Under the pieces are notes generated by a model, which was not told the origin of the DNA, did not search any database, and worked only from the letters and a program-made list of their open reading frames with translations. Positions 1 through 8,469 of a stretch of 64,000 nucleotides of DNA are shown here, in pieces. Position numbers and translations under genes: made by a program. Every line of letters starts with the position of its first letter. The stretch's first letter is position 1. The DNA comes from Streptomyces anulatus (GTDB taxonomy: Bacteria > Actinomycetota > Actinomycetes > Streptomycetales > Streptomycetaceae), in the NCBI RefSeq assembly GCF_000721175.1, contig NZ_JOEZ01000013.1:62001-126000 (forward strand). Direction: 5' to 3'.

Positions 1-1693
1 GCAGATCGATCGTGGAGCGCTTCGCGCCGTACGGGGCCGCCGACCTGAACGCGTCGTACATCGCTGTGGTCAGCGTCGATCCGGTCTCGTACTGGCCCTT
101 GGCCGCGTTCCACCGGTAGTCGCCCGCCAGCTCCCAGATCATCGTGCCGCCGATGCCCCGGTCCACGACGTAGTCGGCCTTGGCCTTCACCGACTGCTCG
201 TCCTCGGTGGAGAGGAACACCTTCTTCTGGGCGTTCCACAGCCACGGGGCGACCAGCGTGGAGTCGTACTTACGGGCGTACGTGCCGGTCAGCCGGGTGT
301 CCGCGGGGAAGCCGTAGTCGGTGACGTAGTCCCCGACGATGCCCTTCTCCAGGTTCTTCGCGTGCCACATCGGGTTGGAACCGGCAGGCGATTCCTCGCC
401 GTTGGCGTCCTTGTCGTGCCAGAGGTTGTCGATGCCGACCGCGCCGTCACCGCACTTGGCCAGACCGGCGCCCGCCGGGCAGTCGGTCGTGGCCGCCTTG
501 CCCCACAGGCCGTCGGTGCCGCCCTGCACGTTCTTGAAGCCGCGGGTGTAGTACGGCAGACCGATGTTGATCCGGCCGGCCGGCATCGAGCCGCGGAAGT
601 AGTGGTAGGACCAGTCGGTGTTGAGGTAGCCGGTGCCGCCGTACTGCGAGGTGGAGTACACGCCCGCCTGCGCCAGTTCGGCGTCCTTGCCGTCGTCGAA
701 CAGGGAGGCGTTCGGGCCGACGTACTCGTTCCAGGCGCCGTGCAGGTCGTAGGACATGATGTTGACGTAGTCCAGGTACTTCTGCATCTGGTACGTCTCC
801 ATGCCCCGCAGCAGGTAGCCGGAGGAGGGGGCGGCGACGGTCAGCAGGTAGTGCTTGCCGTCGGCGGCGCCCGCGCGGTCGAGCTTCTCGCGCAGCGTCT
901 TCATCAGGGCGTCGTAGCCCTTGACCAGCCCGGCGCGGCGGCCGTTGGACAGCGTGTGGTCCAGCGGGTTGCCTGCGTCCTTCATCGTGGTCGCGTACTC
1001 GTAGTCGATGTCGACGCCGTTGAAGCCGTACTTCTTGATGAAGTCGACGGCCGAGTCGGCGAAGGTGTTGATGCCCGTCTGGTTGACCGACCCGTCGGCG
1101 TTGGTCGCCATCGAGTAGAAGCCGCCCGAGTCGACGCGCTTCCCGTCGGGGCCGAAGTAGCCCCCCGTCTCGGCCCAGCCGCCCACGGAGACCAGGGTCT
1201 TCACGTCCGGGTGCTGCTTCTTGTACTTCGTCAGCAGGTTGAAGTGCCCCTTGTAGGGGAGCGCCGGGTCCATCTCCGCGCCGGCGACACCGGGCCAGGT
1301 CATGCCCGTGGAGGCGTTGTCGGCGCTGTCGGGTCCGACCGAGAGCTTGTTGGAGCCGTCGACGTGCGCGAAGGCGTAGTTGAGGTGCGTGACCTTGTCC
1401 CACGGGATGTCCGGGACGAGGTAGGCGTCCTTGCCGTCCTTGCCGGTACGCCAGTTGGTGAAGTAGCCGATGACGCGGCGCTTGTGGTCGGCGCCCATCT
1501 TCTCGCGGCCGTCGGCGTCGTAGACGGAGCAGTAGGGGACGTCGACGCCGGGGGTCCGGTACAGCCCGTCGGGGCGACAGGAGTGCTGGTCGGCGGCGGC
1601 CGAAGGACCTGCGGCGAGTGAGCTCAGCAGCAGTCCGGCGACGGCGGCGCCGGCGGCGAGCAGGGTGGCTCTCGCTCGGGTGGGGGACAGCAT
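1..1693 (-). CDS. Secreted family-18 chitinase, 3' end outside window
   Basis: Predicted extracellular endo/exo-chitinase that hydrolyses chitin beta-1,4 links. The start is an ATG at 1693 preceded by GGAGGAAC. An N-terminal Sec signal peptide (Arg-rich, then an Ala/Leu-rich core, about residues 1-35) leads into a GH18 barrel: VIGYFTNW strand, SVGGW strand and a catalytic loop NGVDIDYEY near residue 225. The general-acid Glu and the two preceding Asp residues of the DxxDxDxE motif are present, but the first Asp is Asn. Later IMSYDLHG and MIWELAGD strands are also typical. The gene runs off the left edge, so the C-terminus and any binding domain are not visible. Chitinase-type direct repeats lie upstream at 1813-1846. 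Family assignment is firm; substrate mode is inferred. Confidence 0.93.
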   Translation of the reverse strand, partial: MLSPTRARATLLAAGAAVAGLLLSSLAAGPSAAADQHSCRPDGLYRTPGVDVPYCSVYDADGREKMGADHKRRVIGYFTNWRTGKDGKDAYLVPDIPWDKVTHLNYAFAHVDGSNKLSVGPDSADNASTGMTWPGVAGAEMDPALPYKGHFNLLTKYKKQHPDVKTLVSVGGWAETGGYFGPDGKRVDSGGFYSMATNADGSVNQTGINTFADSAVDFIKKYGFNGVDIDYEYATTMKDAGNPLDHTLSNGRRAGLVKGYDALMKTLREKLDRAGAADGKHYLLTVAAPSSGYLLRGMETYQMQKYLDYVNIMSYDLHGAWNEYVGPNASLFDDGKDAELAQAGVYSTSQYGGTGYLNTDWSYHYFRGSMPAGRINIGLPYYTRGFKNVQGGTDGLWGKAATTDCPAGAGLAKCGDGAVGIDNLWHDKDANGEESPAGSNPMWHAKNLEKGIVGDYVTDYGFPADTRLTGTYARKYDSTLVAPWLWNAQKKVFLSTEDEQSVKAKADYVVDRGIGGTMIWELAGDYRWNAAKGQYETGSTLTTAMYDAFRSAAPYGAKRSTIDL

Positions 1694-1812
1694 GTGGTCG
1701 TTCCTCCTGGGGAGGTCGGCAGAACACAACTGGCAAAAGGGGGTGGGTCGTATCGGGGTCCCGGTGTGCGCACACCGCCGGACCGGACCTCGGAGGTGAC
1801 GCAGAGATTAAG

Positions 1813-1846
1813 AGGACTAGACCAGTGCGTCAATAGGTCTGGACTT
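1813..1846 (-). promoter_or_regulatory. Chitinase-type 12-bp direct repeats (DasR dre-like)
   Basis: On the minus strand two related 12-mers, AAGTCCAGACCT (1846-1835) and TGGTCTAGTCCT (1824-1813), start 22 bp apart upstream of the chitinase. They match the known Streptomyces chitinase repeat (consensus TGGTCCAGACCT) and the DasR-responsive element TGGTCTAGACCA. Expected role: chitin or N-acetylglucosamine-dependent control of the chitinase gene. The same arrangement with the same spacing recurs upstream of the second chitinase. Confidence 0.75.
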
Positions 1847-1995
1847 TTGACGGGCAACTTTCCGGATGGTGTGTCGATGACTACGTTGTCGACTTCTCGC
1901 CGACGGGAATGCGCCACTCGGCTGTGACCCAGCCCACAGTGCTCACCCGCATGGCCGCGAGACGTCCGTGGCAGACTGGTTCCGTACCAGTAGCA

Positions 1996-2122
1996 GCGCA
2001 CTCCGGGGTCGGTGCAATTCCGAACCGGCGGTTATAGTCCGCGACCCGTCCGCAGCCAGCGGCCGGTTGACCAGGTGAAATTCCTGGACCGACGGTGAAA
2101 GTCCGGATGGGAGGCAGTGCGC
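1996..2122 (+). promoter_or_regulatory. FMN riboswitch (RFN element)
   Basis: The conserved RFN blocks are present in order: GGGGTCGGTGCAATTCCGAA, then CCGGCGGTTATAGTCCGCGA, then GTGAAATTCC and GACGGTGAAAGTCCGGATG with GGGAGGCAG. The closing P1 helix is visible as GCGCACT (1996-2002) pairing with AGTGCGC (2116-2122). The element lies 174 nt upstream of ribD, so binding of FMN should turn down the rib operon. The expression platform (2123-2296) includes a 7-bp hairpin at 2163-2179. I saw no clear U-tract terminator, so translational control at the ribD ribosome site is the more likely mode (inference). Confidence 0.95.
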
Positions 2123-2296
2123 GGCGGGTTGTCATCGGTACGCCGCCGTCGGCGGACGCATGGCCGGGAACCTCCCGGCACTCCGTGCGTTCCTGGCGTT
2201 CCCGTTCTCGGGTTCCGGCGTTTCCCCTGATGAGCCGCTCCATCTGTCGTCATCGACAGGCCCCGGAGTCCGTGCCCGAAGAGGCAGGAGGACCCG

Positions 2297-3397
2297 GTGG
2301 ACACCGCAGCCGACATCACCGCCATGCGCCGAGCGATCACACTCGCGGCGCGCGGTCTCGGCTCCACCAGCCCCAATCCGGTCGTCGGCTGTGTCATCAC
2401 CGACGCCTCCGGGGCCCTGGCCGGCGAAGGCTTCCACCAGCGTGCCGGAGGGCCGCACGCCGAGGTCCACGCCCTGCGCGCGGCCGGCGACCGGGCCCGC
2501 GGCGGCACCGCCTACGTCACCCTCGAACCCTGTGACCACACCGGCCGCACCGGCCCCTGCGCCCAGGCCCTCCTGGCCGCCGGGGTCAGCCGTGTCGTGT
2601 ATGCGGTCGGCGACCCGAACCCGCAGGCCACCGGCGGTGGCGACACCCTGCGCCAGGCCGGGGTCCGGGCCGAGCAGGGCCTCCTCGCCGAGGAGGCCGA
2701 GGCGGGCAACGCCGCCTGGCTGACCTCGGTGCGCCAGGGGCGGCCGTACGTCCTGTGGAAGTACGCCGCCACCCTCGACGGCCGGATCGCCGCCGCCGAC
2801 GCCACCAGCCGGTGGATCACCTCGCCCGAGGCCCGCGCCGACGTCCACCGGCTGCGCGCCGAGGCCGACGCCGTGGTCGTCGGCTCCGGTACCGCCCGCG
2901 CCGACGACCCCCAGCTGGGCGTACGCGGCATCGACGGCGCCACCCAGCCGCTGCGGGTCGTCGTCGACACGAACGCCACCGCCGTGAAGCCCGGCGCCCG
3001 GGTCCTGGACGACACCGCACCCACCCTGGTCGCCGTCGCCGACGGCGTCCCGGCCGGTCACCTCCCCGAGGCCGCCGTGCTGCGGCTGCCCCGCGCCGCC
3101 GCCGGACCCGGCCTGGACATCGAGGCCCTCCTCGCCGCCCTGCACGAGCGCGGCGTCCGCTCCGTACTCCTCGAAGGCGGGCCCACCCTCGCCGGCGCCT
3201 TCGTCGCCGCCGGGGCGGTCGACAAGGTCGTCGGCTATCTCGCCCCGGTGCTGCTCGGCGCGGGCCCCGCCGCCCTCGGCGACGCCGGAATCTCCACCAT
3301 CTCCCGCGCGTTGCGCCTCGATGTGACCGAGACCGTGCCGGTCGGCCCCGATCTGCGCGTCACCGCCGTCCCCGCCCCTGCTCGGAAGGGAAACTGA
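2297..3397 (+). CDS. ribD: Bifunctional pyrimidine deaminase/reductase RibD
   Basis: Catalyses the second and third steps of riboflavin synthesis: deamination of the pyrimidine product of GTP cyclohydrolase II, then NADPH-dependent reduction of the ribosyl side chain. The GTG start at 2297 follows AGGAGG. The N-terminal deaminase half carries the zinc site HAE (near residue 54) and PCDHTGRTGPC (near 80-90). The C-terminal half (about 150-366) is the DHFR-like reductase beginning PYVLWKYAATLDGRIA. At 366 residues it is full length. It is the first gene behind the FMN riboswitch, and its stop directly abuts the ribE start. Confidence 0.97.
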   Translation: MDTAADITAMRRAITLAARGLGSTSPNPVVGCVITDASGALAGEGFHQRAGGPHAEVHALRAAGDRARGGTAYVTLEPCDHTGRTGPCAQALLAAGVSRVVYAVGDPNPQATGGGDTLRQAGVRAEQGLLAEEAEAGNAAWLTSVRQGRPYVLWKYAATLDGRIAAADATSRWITSPEARADVHRLRAEADAVVVGSGTARADDPQLGVRGIDGATQPLRVVVDTNATAVKPGARVLDDTAPTLVAVADGVPAGHLPEAAVLRLPRAAAGPGLDIEALLAALHERGVRSVLLEGGPTLAGAFVAAGAVDKVVGYLAPVLLGAGPAALGDAGISTISRALRLDVTETVPVGPDLRVTAVPAPARKGN

Positions 3398-4006
3398 GTG
3401 TTCACCGGAATTGTCGAAGAACTGGGTGAGGTCACCGCCGTCGAGCAGCTGACGGACGCCTCCCGCTTCCGGCTGCGCGGCCCCGTCGTCACCGAGGGCG
3501 CCAAGCACGGCGACTCCATCGCGGTGAACGGCGTCTGCCTCACCGTCGTGGACACCGGCGACGGCGAATTCACCGCCGACGTGATGGCCGAGACGCTCCT
3601 GCGCTCCAGCCTCGGCGCGCTCACCACCGGCTCCCGGGTCAACCTGGAGCGCCCGATGGCGCTCGGCGGCCGGCTCGGTGGACACCTCGTCCAGGGCCAC
3701 GTGGACGGCACGGGCACCATCGTCGAGCGCACCCCGTCGGAGCACTGGGAGATCGTCAAGGTCTCCCTGCCGCCCGAGCTGACCCGGTACGTCGTGGAGA
3801 AGGGCTCCATCACCGTCGACGGCGTGAGCCTCACCGTCGTCGACGCCGGACCCGACTACTTCACCATCAGCCTCATCCCCACCACCCTCGCCCTGACCAC
3901 GCTCGGCCGCAAGCAGCCCGGCGACCCGGTCAACCTGGAGGTGGACGTCCTCGCCAAGTACGTCGAGCGGCTGCTCGGCGACCGGGCGGGACAGGACCCG
4001 CGATGA
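3398..4006 (+). CDS. ribE: Riboflavin synthase alpha chain
   Basis: Converts two 6,7-dimethyl-8-ribityllumazine molecules into riboflavin plus the pyrimidine. The protein has 202 residues and starts [12 protein letters not shown] with GTG at 3398, immediately after the ribD TGA. The two internally homologous barrels are recognisable from the repeated motifs NGVCLTV and DGVSLTV, each followed by a TLxxT/TTLG segment. The 3' end overlaps the next gene by ATGA, so translational coupling is expected. In actinobacteria this gene is called ribE or ribC depending on nomenclature; the function is unambiguous. Confidence 0.96.
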   Translation: MFTGIVEELGEVTAVEQLTDASRFRLRGPVVTEGAKHGDSIAVNGVCLTVVDTGDGEFTADVMAETLLRSSLGALTTGSRVNLERPMALGGRLGGHLVQGHVDGTGTIVERTPSEHWEIVKVSLPPELTRYVVEKGSITVDGVSLTVVDAGPDYFTISLIPTTLALTTLGRKQPGDPVNLEVDVLAKYVERLLGDRAGQDPR

Positions 4007-4647
4007 ACACCGCGAACTGGCTCAACTCCGAGGCGTTCACCGTCTTCGGCCAGCACATCAAGTGGTCGGACATGATCGGCAACCTCGTCGGCCTGATCGC
4101 CCTGGCCCTCGGCTGGCGGCGCTCCATCTGGACCTGGCCCGCCCAGCTCCTCTCCGGCGTGATCCTGCTCGTCGCCTTCGCCTCCGCGCACCTCTCCGGC
4201 AGCGCCGGCAAGCAGCTGGTCGTCATCGTCGTCGCCCTGTGGGGCTGGTGGTCCTGGAACCGGGGCAGGCGGCAGGCCCAGGACGGCTCCATCGCCGTCC
4301 GCTTCGCCACCTGGCGCGAGCGCGGGGTGCTGATCGGCGCCGCCGTGCTGGGCACCCTCGCCGTCGGCGGCCTGTTCACCGCCTTCCCGTCGCTGTCCTG
4401 GGACCCCTGGCCGGACGCGTACATCTTCGTCGGCACCGTCGTCGCGATGTACGCCCAGGCCCGCGGCATGGTCGAGTTCTGGTTCGCCTGGCTGCTGGTC
4501 GACCTGGTCGGCGTCCCGCTGAACTTCGCCAACGGCTTCGCCTTCTCCGGCTTCGTCTACATCATCTACGGCGCCCTCGTCCTGTGGGGGATGCGCGACT
4601 GGTGGCTGCGTACGCGGACACCCGCTCTGGAAGGAGCCACGGCATGA
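4003..4647 (+). CDS. ribM: PnuC-family riboflavin transporter RibM
   Basis: Integral membrane protein of 214 residues with about seven hydrophobic segments and the PnuC-family signature WGWWSWNRG. PnuC proteins carry nicotinamide riboside. The homologue inside the riboflavin operon of roseoflavin-producing Streptomyces, RibM, is a riboflavin/roseoflavin facilitator, and the position here between ribE and ribBA supports that role. ATG at 4003 overlaps the ribE stop by 4 bp, and its own stop overlaps the ribBA ATG by 4 bp. Riboflavin rather than nicotinamide riboside is inferred from context and riboswitch control, not from the substrate site. Confidence 0.88.
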   Translation: MNTANWLNSEAFTVFGQHIKWSDMIGNLVGLIALALGWRRSIWTWPAQLLSGVILLVAFASAHLSGSAGKQLVVIVVALWGWWSWNRGRRQAQDGSIAVRFATWRERGVLIGAAVLGTLAVGGLFTAFPSLSWDPWPDAYIFVGTVVAMYAQARGMVEFWFAWLLVDLVGVPLNFANGFAFSGFVYIIYGALVLWGMRDWWLRTRTPALEGATA

Positions 4648-5939
4648 CTGCTCAGCCCACCTGGCTGCACCCCGGCCACGACCCGCTCGCCGAGGACCTC
4701 TCCCTGGACCCGGTCGAGCAGGCCATCCGTGACATCGCCGCCGGCCGGCCCGTCGTCGTCGTGGATGACGAGGACCGCGAGAACGAGGGCGACCTCGTCA
4801 TCGCCGCCGAGATGGCGACCCCCGAGATCGTCGCCTTCATGATGAGCGAGTGCCGCGGCCTGATCTGCGCGCCCATGGAGAGCGACGAGCTGGAACGCCT
4901 CGACCTCCCGCAGATGGTCGCCGACAACACCGAGTCGATGCAGACCGCCTTCACCGTCTCCGTCGACGCCTCCGCCGCCCACGGCGTCACCACCGGCATC
5001 TCCGCCGCCGACCGCGCCACCACCCTGCGGATGCTCGCGGGCGGCGTCGCAGGACCCGGCGACTTCGTCCGCCCCGGCCACGTCTTCCCGCTGCGCGCCC
5101 GCTCCGGCGGCGTCCTCGTCCGCAACGGCCACACCGAGGCCGCCGTCGACCTCGCCCGGCTCGCCGGACTCCGCCCCGCCGGGGCCATCGTCGAGATCGC
5201 CGGCGAGGACGGCGTCATGCTGCGGCTGCCCGAGCTGGTGCCCTTCGCCCGCAAGCACGGCCTCACCATCATCTCCATCGAGGACCTGATCGCCTACCGC
5301 CGCAGCAGCGAGCCGACCGTCCGCCGCGAGGCGGAGACCCGGCTGCCCACCGCGTTCGGCGACTTCACCGCGTACGGCTACCGCTCCAGCGTCGACGGCG
5401 TCGAGCACGTCGCCCTGGTCCACGGAGACATCGGCGACGGCGAGGACGTCCTCGTCCGGATCCACTCCGAGTGCCTGACCGGCGACATCTTCCAGTCCCA
5501 GCGCTGCGACTGCGGCCCCCAGCTGCACACCTCCATGCAGCGCATCACCGAAGCGGGCCGGGGCGTCGTCGTCTATCTGCGCGGCCACGAGGGACGCGGC
5601 ATCGGCCTGCTCTCCAAGCTGCGCGCGTACGAACTCCAGGAGCGCGGCGTCGACACCCTCGACGCCAACCTGGAGCTCGGCCTGCCCGCCGACGCCCGCG
5701 ACTACGCGGCGGGCGCCCAGATCCTCACGGACCTCGGCGTCACCAGCCTGCGGCTGATGACCAACAACCCCGAGAAGACCGCGGCCGTCGTCCGCCACGG
5801 CCTCGCCGTCACCGGCCGGGAACCCATGCCCGTCCAGGCCGGCGAGCACAACCTGCGCTACCTGCGCACCAAGCGCGACCGTATGGGCCACGACCTGCCC
5901 TGGCTCGACGCCCACGCGTCGACCTGCGCCAACCAGTGA
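4644..5939 (+). CDS. ribBA: Bifunctional DHBP synthase / GTP cyclohydrolase II
   Basis: Supplies both branches of riboflavin synthesis. The N-terminal domain (about 1-215) is 3,4-dihydroxy-2-butanone-4-phosphate synthase, with the acidic metal loop [13 protein letters not shown]. The C-terminal domain (about 225-431) is GTP cyclohydrolase II, with the zinc cysteines in [17 protein letters not shown] and the later RGHEGRGIG loop. ATG at 4644 lies 8 nt after AAGGAG and overlaps the ribM stop. At 431 residues it has the usual fusion length, and both domains appear intact. Confidence 0.96.
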   Translation: MTAQPTWLHPGHDPLAEDLSLDPVEQAIRDIAAGRPVVVVDDEDRENEGDLVIAAEMATPEIVAFMMSECRGLICAPMESDELERLDLPQMVADNTESMQTAFTVSVDASAAHGVTTGISAADRATTLRMLAGGVAGPGDFVRPGHVFPLRARSGGVLVRNGHTEAAVDLARLAGLRPAGAIVEIAGEDGVMLRLPELVPFARKHGLTIISIEDLIAYRRSSEPTVRREAETRLPTAFGDFTAYGYRSSVDGVEHVALVHGDIGDGEDVLVRIHSECLTGDIFQSQRCDCGPQLHTSMQRITEAGRGVVVYLRGHEGRGIGLLSKLRAYELQERGVDTLDANLELGLPADARDYAAGAQILTDLGVTSLRLMTNNPEKTAAVVRHGLAVTGREPMPVQAGEHNLRYLRTKRDRMGHDLPWLDAHASTCANQ

Positions 5940-5987
5940 AGCGAACCACCGAACACCACGACGAGTGACACGAACAACAGGAGAGAC

Positions 5988-6473
5988 ATGAGCGGCAAGG
6001 GTGCACCCGAACTGTCCGTACGCAACTGCGGCGACCTGCGCGTGGCCGTGATCGCGGCCCAGTGGCACGAGAAGGTCATGGACGGCCTCGTCGACGGCGC
6101 CCTGCGCGCCCTGCGCGAGCTGGGCATCGACGAGCCGACGCTGCTCCGCGTCCCCGGCTCCTTCGAGCTGCCGGTCGTCGCCAAGGTGCTCGCCGGACGC
6201 GGCTACGACGCGATCGTCGCCCTCGGCGTGGTCATCCGGGGCGGCACCCCCCACTTCGAGTACGTGTCCCAGGGCGTCACCCTCGGCCTCACCCAGGTCA
6301 CCGTCGACACCGGCGTTCCCGTCGGCTTCGGCGTACTGACCTGCGACACCGAGGAGCAGGCGCTCGACCGGGCCGGCCTCGAAGGGTCCAACGAGGACAA
6401 GGGGCACGAAGCGGTCACCGCCGCCGTGGCCACCGCCGCCACGCTGCGGACCGTCAGCGAACCCTGGCGCTGA
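5988..6473 (+). CDS. ribH: 6,7-dimethyl-8-ribityllumazine synthase
   Basis: Condenses the ribityl-aminouracil with DHBP to give the lumazine substrate of riboflavin synthase; family members form 60-mer or pentameric shells. The protein has 161 residues. ATG at 5988 follows AGGAGAG. Recognisable motifs are VPGSFELP (pyrimidine site), [16 protein letters not shown] (with the phosphate-site Gly and catalytic His) and [14 protein letters not shown]. It is the last gene of the rib operon, 48 bp after ribBA. Confidence 0.96.
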   Translation: MSGKGAPELSVRNCGDLRVAVIAAQWHEKVMDGLVDGALRALRELGIDEPTLLRVPGSFELPVVAKVLAGRGYDAIVALGVVIRGGTPHFEYVSQGVTLGLTQVTVDTGVPVGFGVLTCDTEEQALDRAGLEGSNEDKGHEAVTAAVATAATLRTVSEPWR

Positions 6474-6492
6474 GTGCCCCTGGGCGACCCCG

Positions 6493-6498
6493 TATTCT
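6493..6498 (+). promoter_or_regulatory. Candidate -10 box of hisE
   Basis: TATTCT ends 10 nt before the hisE ATG, which would put the transcript start a few nt upstream of, or at, the start codon. A weak GAGGA lies between them, so the mRNA would be short-leadered or leaderless. No convincing -35 was seen. It gives the his pair its own promoter apart from the riboswitch-controlled operon (inference). Confidence 0.45.
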
Positions 6499-6508
6499 GA
6501 GGACCATC

Positions 6509-6781
6509 ATGGCCAACAAAACCTTCGAAGAGCTCTTCACCGAGCTCCAGCTCAAGGCCGCCGAAGGCGACCCCTCCACCTCGCGCACCGCCGAACTGGT
6601 GGGCAAGGGCGTCCATGCCATCGGCAAGAAGGTCGTCGAGGAGGCCGCCGAGGTCTGGATGGCCGCCGAGTACGAGGGCAAGGAAGCCGCCGCCGAGGAG
6701 ATCTCCCAGCTGCTGTACCACGTCCAGGTGATGATGGTCGCCCGCGGGATCTCGCTCGACGACGTCTACGCCCATCTCTGA
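6509..6781 (+). CDS. hisE: Phosphoribosyl-ATP pyrophosphatase
   Basis: Second step of histidine synthesis: hydrolyses PR-ATP to PR-AMP and pyrophosphate. The protein has 90 residues and belongs to the all-alpha NTP pyrophosphohydrolase (MazG-like) fold. It contains the acidic helix [19 protein letters not shown] followed by [11 protein letters not shown], which supply the Mg-binding Glu/Asp set. It is the stand-alone form, not fused to HisI, as is usual in actinobacteria. It sits 71 bp before hisG, which makes its substrate. Confidence 0.94.
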   Translation: MANKTFEELFTELQLKAAEGDPSTSRTAELVGKGVHAIGKKVVEEAAEVWMAAEYEGKEAAAEEISQLLYHVQVMMVARGISLDDVYAHL

Positions 6782-6852
6782 GCCGGCCCGAGCCCTCCCC
6801 GAAACCGCCTGCACGTTCCTCCGTACTCCACCGCACAAAGGAAGCTGACCTC

Positions 6853-7701
6853 ATGCTGCGCATCGCCGTCCCCAACAAGGGTTCACTCTCCGGGCCTGCG
6901 ATGGCGATGCTCCATGAGGCCGGCTACCAGCAGCGCAAGGAGTCCAAGGAACTGGTCCTGGTCGACCCTTCGAACGAGGTCGAGTTCTTCTACCTCCGCC
7001 CCCGCGACATCGCGATCTACGTGAGCTCCGGCAAGCTCGACATCGGCATCACCGGCCGCGACCTGCTGCTGGACTCCGGGGCCGACTCCGAGGAGATCCT
7101 CCAGCTCGGCTTCGCCCGCTCCACGTTCCGCTACGCCACCAAGCCCGGCACCGCGGCGGGCCCGCAGGACTTCGACGGCATGACGATCGCCACCTCCTAC
7201 GAGGGCATCGTCGCCAACCACCTCGACAAGGCGGGCGTCAAGGCGTCCGTCGTCCACCTCGACGGCGCGGTCGAGACCGCCATCGAGCTGGGCGTCGCCC
7301 AGATCATCGCCGACGTGGTCGAGACCGGCACCAGCCTGCGCAACGCCGGACTGGAGGTGATCGGCGAGCCGATCATGACCTCCGAGGCCGTCGTCATCCG
7401 CCGCCACGGCGCCCCCGCCGACGACCCCAAGGTGCAGCAGTTCCTCCGCCGCCTCCAGGGCGTCCTGGTCGCCCGGTCCTACGTGATGATGGACTACGAC
7501 TGCCGCGTCGAGCACCTGGAGCGCGCCGTCGCCCTCACCCCGGGCCTGGAGTCGCCGACCATCTCCCCGCTGCACCACGAGGGCTGGGTCGCCGTCCGCT
7601 CCATGGTCGCCGCCAAGGAGGCCCAGCGGATCATGGACGACCTGTACGAGCTCGGCGCCCGCGCCATCCTCACCACGGCCATCCACGCCTGCCGCCTCTG
7701 A
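6853..7701 (+). CDS. hisG: ATP phosphoribosyltransferase, long form
   Basis: Committed step of histidine synthesis: joins ATP and PRPP. The 282-residue length indicates the long HisG type, with two periplasmic-binding-like catalytic lobes and a C-terminal ACT-like domain (about 210-282) that binds histidine for feedback inhibition. It starts MLRIAVPNKGSLSGPAM with ATG at 6853 behind AAAGGAAG. The PRPP loop is the DVVETGTSLRNAGL segment. The coupling with hisE, away from the main his cluster, is common in Streptomyces. Confidence 0.96.
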   Translation: MLRIAVPNKGSLSGPAMAMLHEAGYQQRKESKELVLVDPSNEVEFFYLRPRDIAIYVSSGKLDIGITGRDLLLDSGADSEEILQLGFARSTFRYATKPGTAAGPQDFDGMTIATSYEGIVANHLDKAGVKASVVHLDGAVETAIELGVAQIIADVVETGTSLRNAGLEVIGEPIMTSEAVVIRRHGAPADDPKVQQFLRRLQGVLVARSYVMMDYDCRVEHLERAVALTPGLESPTISPLHHEGWVAVRSMVAAKEAQRIMDDLYELGARAILTTAIHACRL

Positions 7702-7739
7702 CGGCCCCGGCCGTCCGCACCCCCCGAGAGAAGACCCCG

Positions 7740-8210
7740 ATGTCCGCGCCCAGGCCCGAACTCCCCACCCTGCCGGTCACCTTCCGGCCCACCCTCACCC
7801 GGGTGGTCCTGCTGAGCGTGGGCCTGGCGATGTTCCTCGTCATCACGGTCATCGCGCTGATGCTGGAGCGGCTCAACCCGGGGGAGCGGGCCAGCTTCGT
7901 CTTCGTCGCGGCGCTCTTCTTCGGCGTCCTGGCCCTGCTCAGCAGGCCCAGGGTGACCGCCGACGACACCGGGGTCACCGTCGTCAACCTCACCCGGACC
8001 CGCAGGCTGGCGTGGGAGGAGATCCTCCGCGTCAACCTGCGCTCCGGCGACCCCTGGGTCTTCCTCGACCTCAGCGACGGCACCAGCCTGCCCGCCCTCG
8101 GCATCCAGCCCGGCCTGGCCAAGCAGCAGGCCATCCGCGACGCCCGCGCCCTGCGCGACCTCACCGAGTCGCACACCGCCGGAGACGACGACACCCCCGG
8201 CAACGGCTGA
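7740..8210 (+). CDS. PH-domain (bPH2-like) membrane protein
   Basis: 156-residue protein with two N-terminal membrane helices (about residues 20-45 and 52-70). These are followed by a small beta-rich domain, VTADDTGVTVVNLTRTRRLAWEEILRVN, typical of bacterial pleckstrin-homology-like proteins. The function of this group is unknown; a membrane-associated scaffolding role is only a guess. It lies 38 bp after hisG and probably shares its transcript. A strong hairpin follows the stop. Confidence 0.75.
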   Translation: MSAPRPELPTLPVTFRPTLTRVVLLSVGLAMFLVITVIALMLERLNPGERASFVFVAALFFGVLALLSRPRVTADDTGVTVVNLTRTRRLAWEEILRVNLRSGDPWVFLDLSDGTSLPALGIQPGLAKQQAIRDARALRDLTESHTAGDDDTPGNG

Positions 8211-8239
8211 GCCCCGGCCGGCGCGGGGCCTTCTTGTCT
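8211..8239 (+). terminator. Hairpin terminator after the his/PH transcript
   Basis: GCCCCG (8211-8216) pairs with CGGGGC (8224-8229) directly after the stop codon and is followed by a pyrimidine-rich CTTCTTGTCT stretch. The interval from here to 8433 has no supportable gene. Confidence 0.6.
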
Positions 8240-8433
8240 GCTCTGGTGGGCAGCGGCCTCCGCGCGGTCCCGCAGCAGATCTGGCGCCCGATGGCGACCG
8301 TGCGCGACCCGGCCCACCGGACGGTGTCGGTGCCCGCCGCACGGTGGACGTGCCGATGCCCCCGGAGCTGCCGGCGCCCGGGGCCCTCGTGCACTGACCT
8401 GACGCCGTGGCCGCGCCGGGAGCGAACGGCCGG

Positions 8434-8469
8434 GGCGGCGCCCGGGAGCGAACGCCCCCGGGCGCCGCC
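8434..8469 (-). terminator. Hairpin terminator of the AAA+ gene
   Basis: A perfect 13-bp inverted repeat (8434-8446 against 8457-8469, core GGCGGCGCCCGGG) lies immediately downstream of the AAA+ gene stop on the minus strand. It lacks a T-tract, as is usual in Streptomyces. It faces the terminator of the convergent his transcript. Confidence 0.6.

Noticed and set aside
5936..5968. 10-codon frame between ribBA and ribH
   Set aside because: Too short and without a ribosome site; a simple intergenic frame.
8240..8433. Short frames between the PH-domain gene and the AAA+ gene
   Set aside because: No ribosome site, Arg/Pro-rich composition and no recognisable domain.
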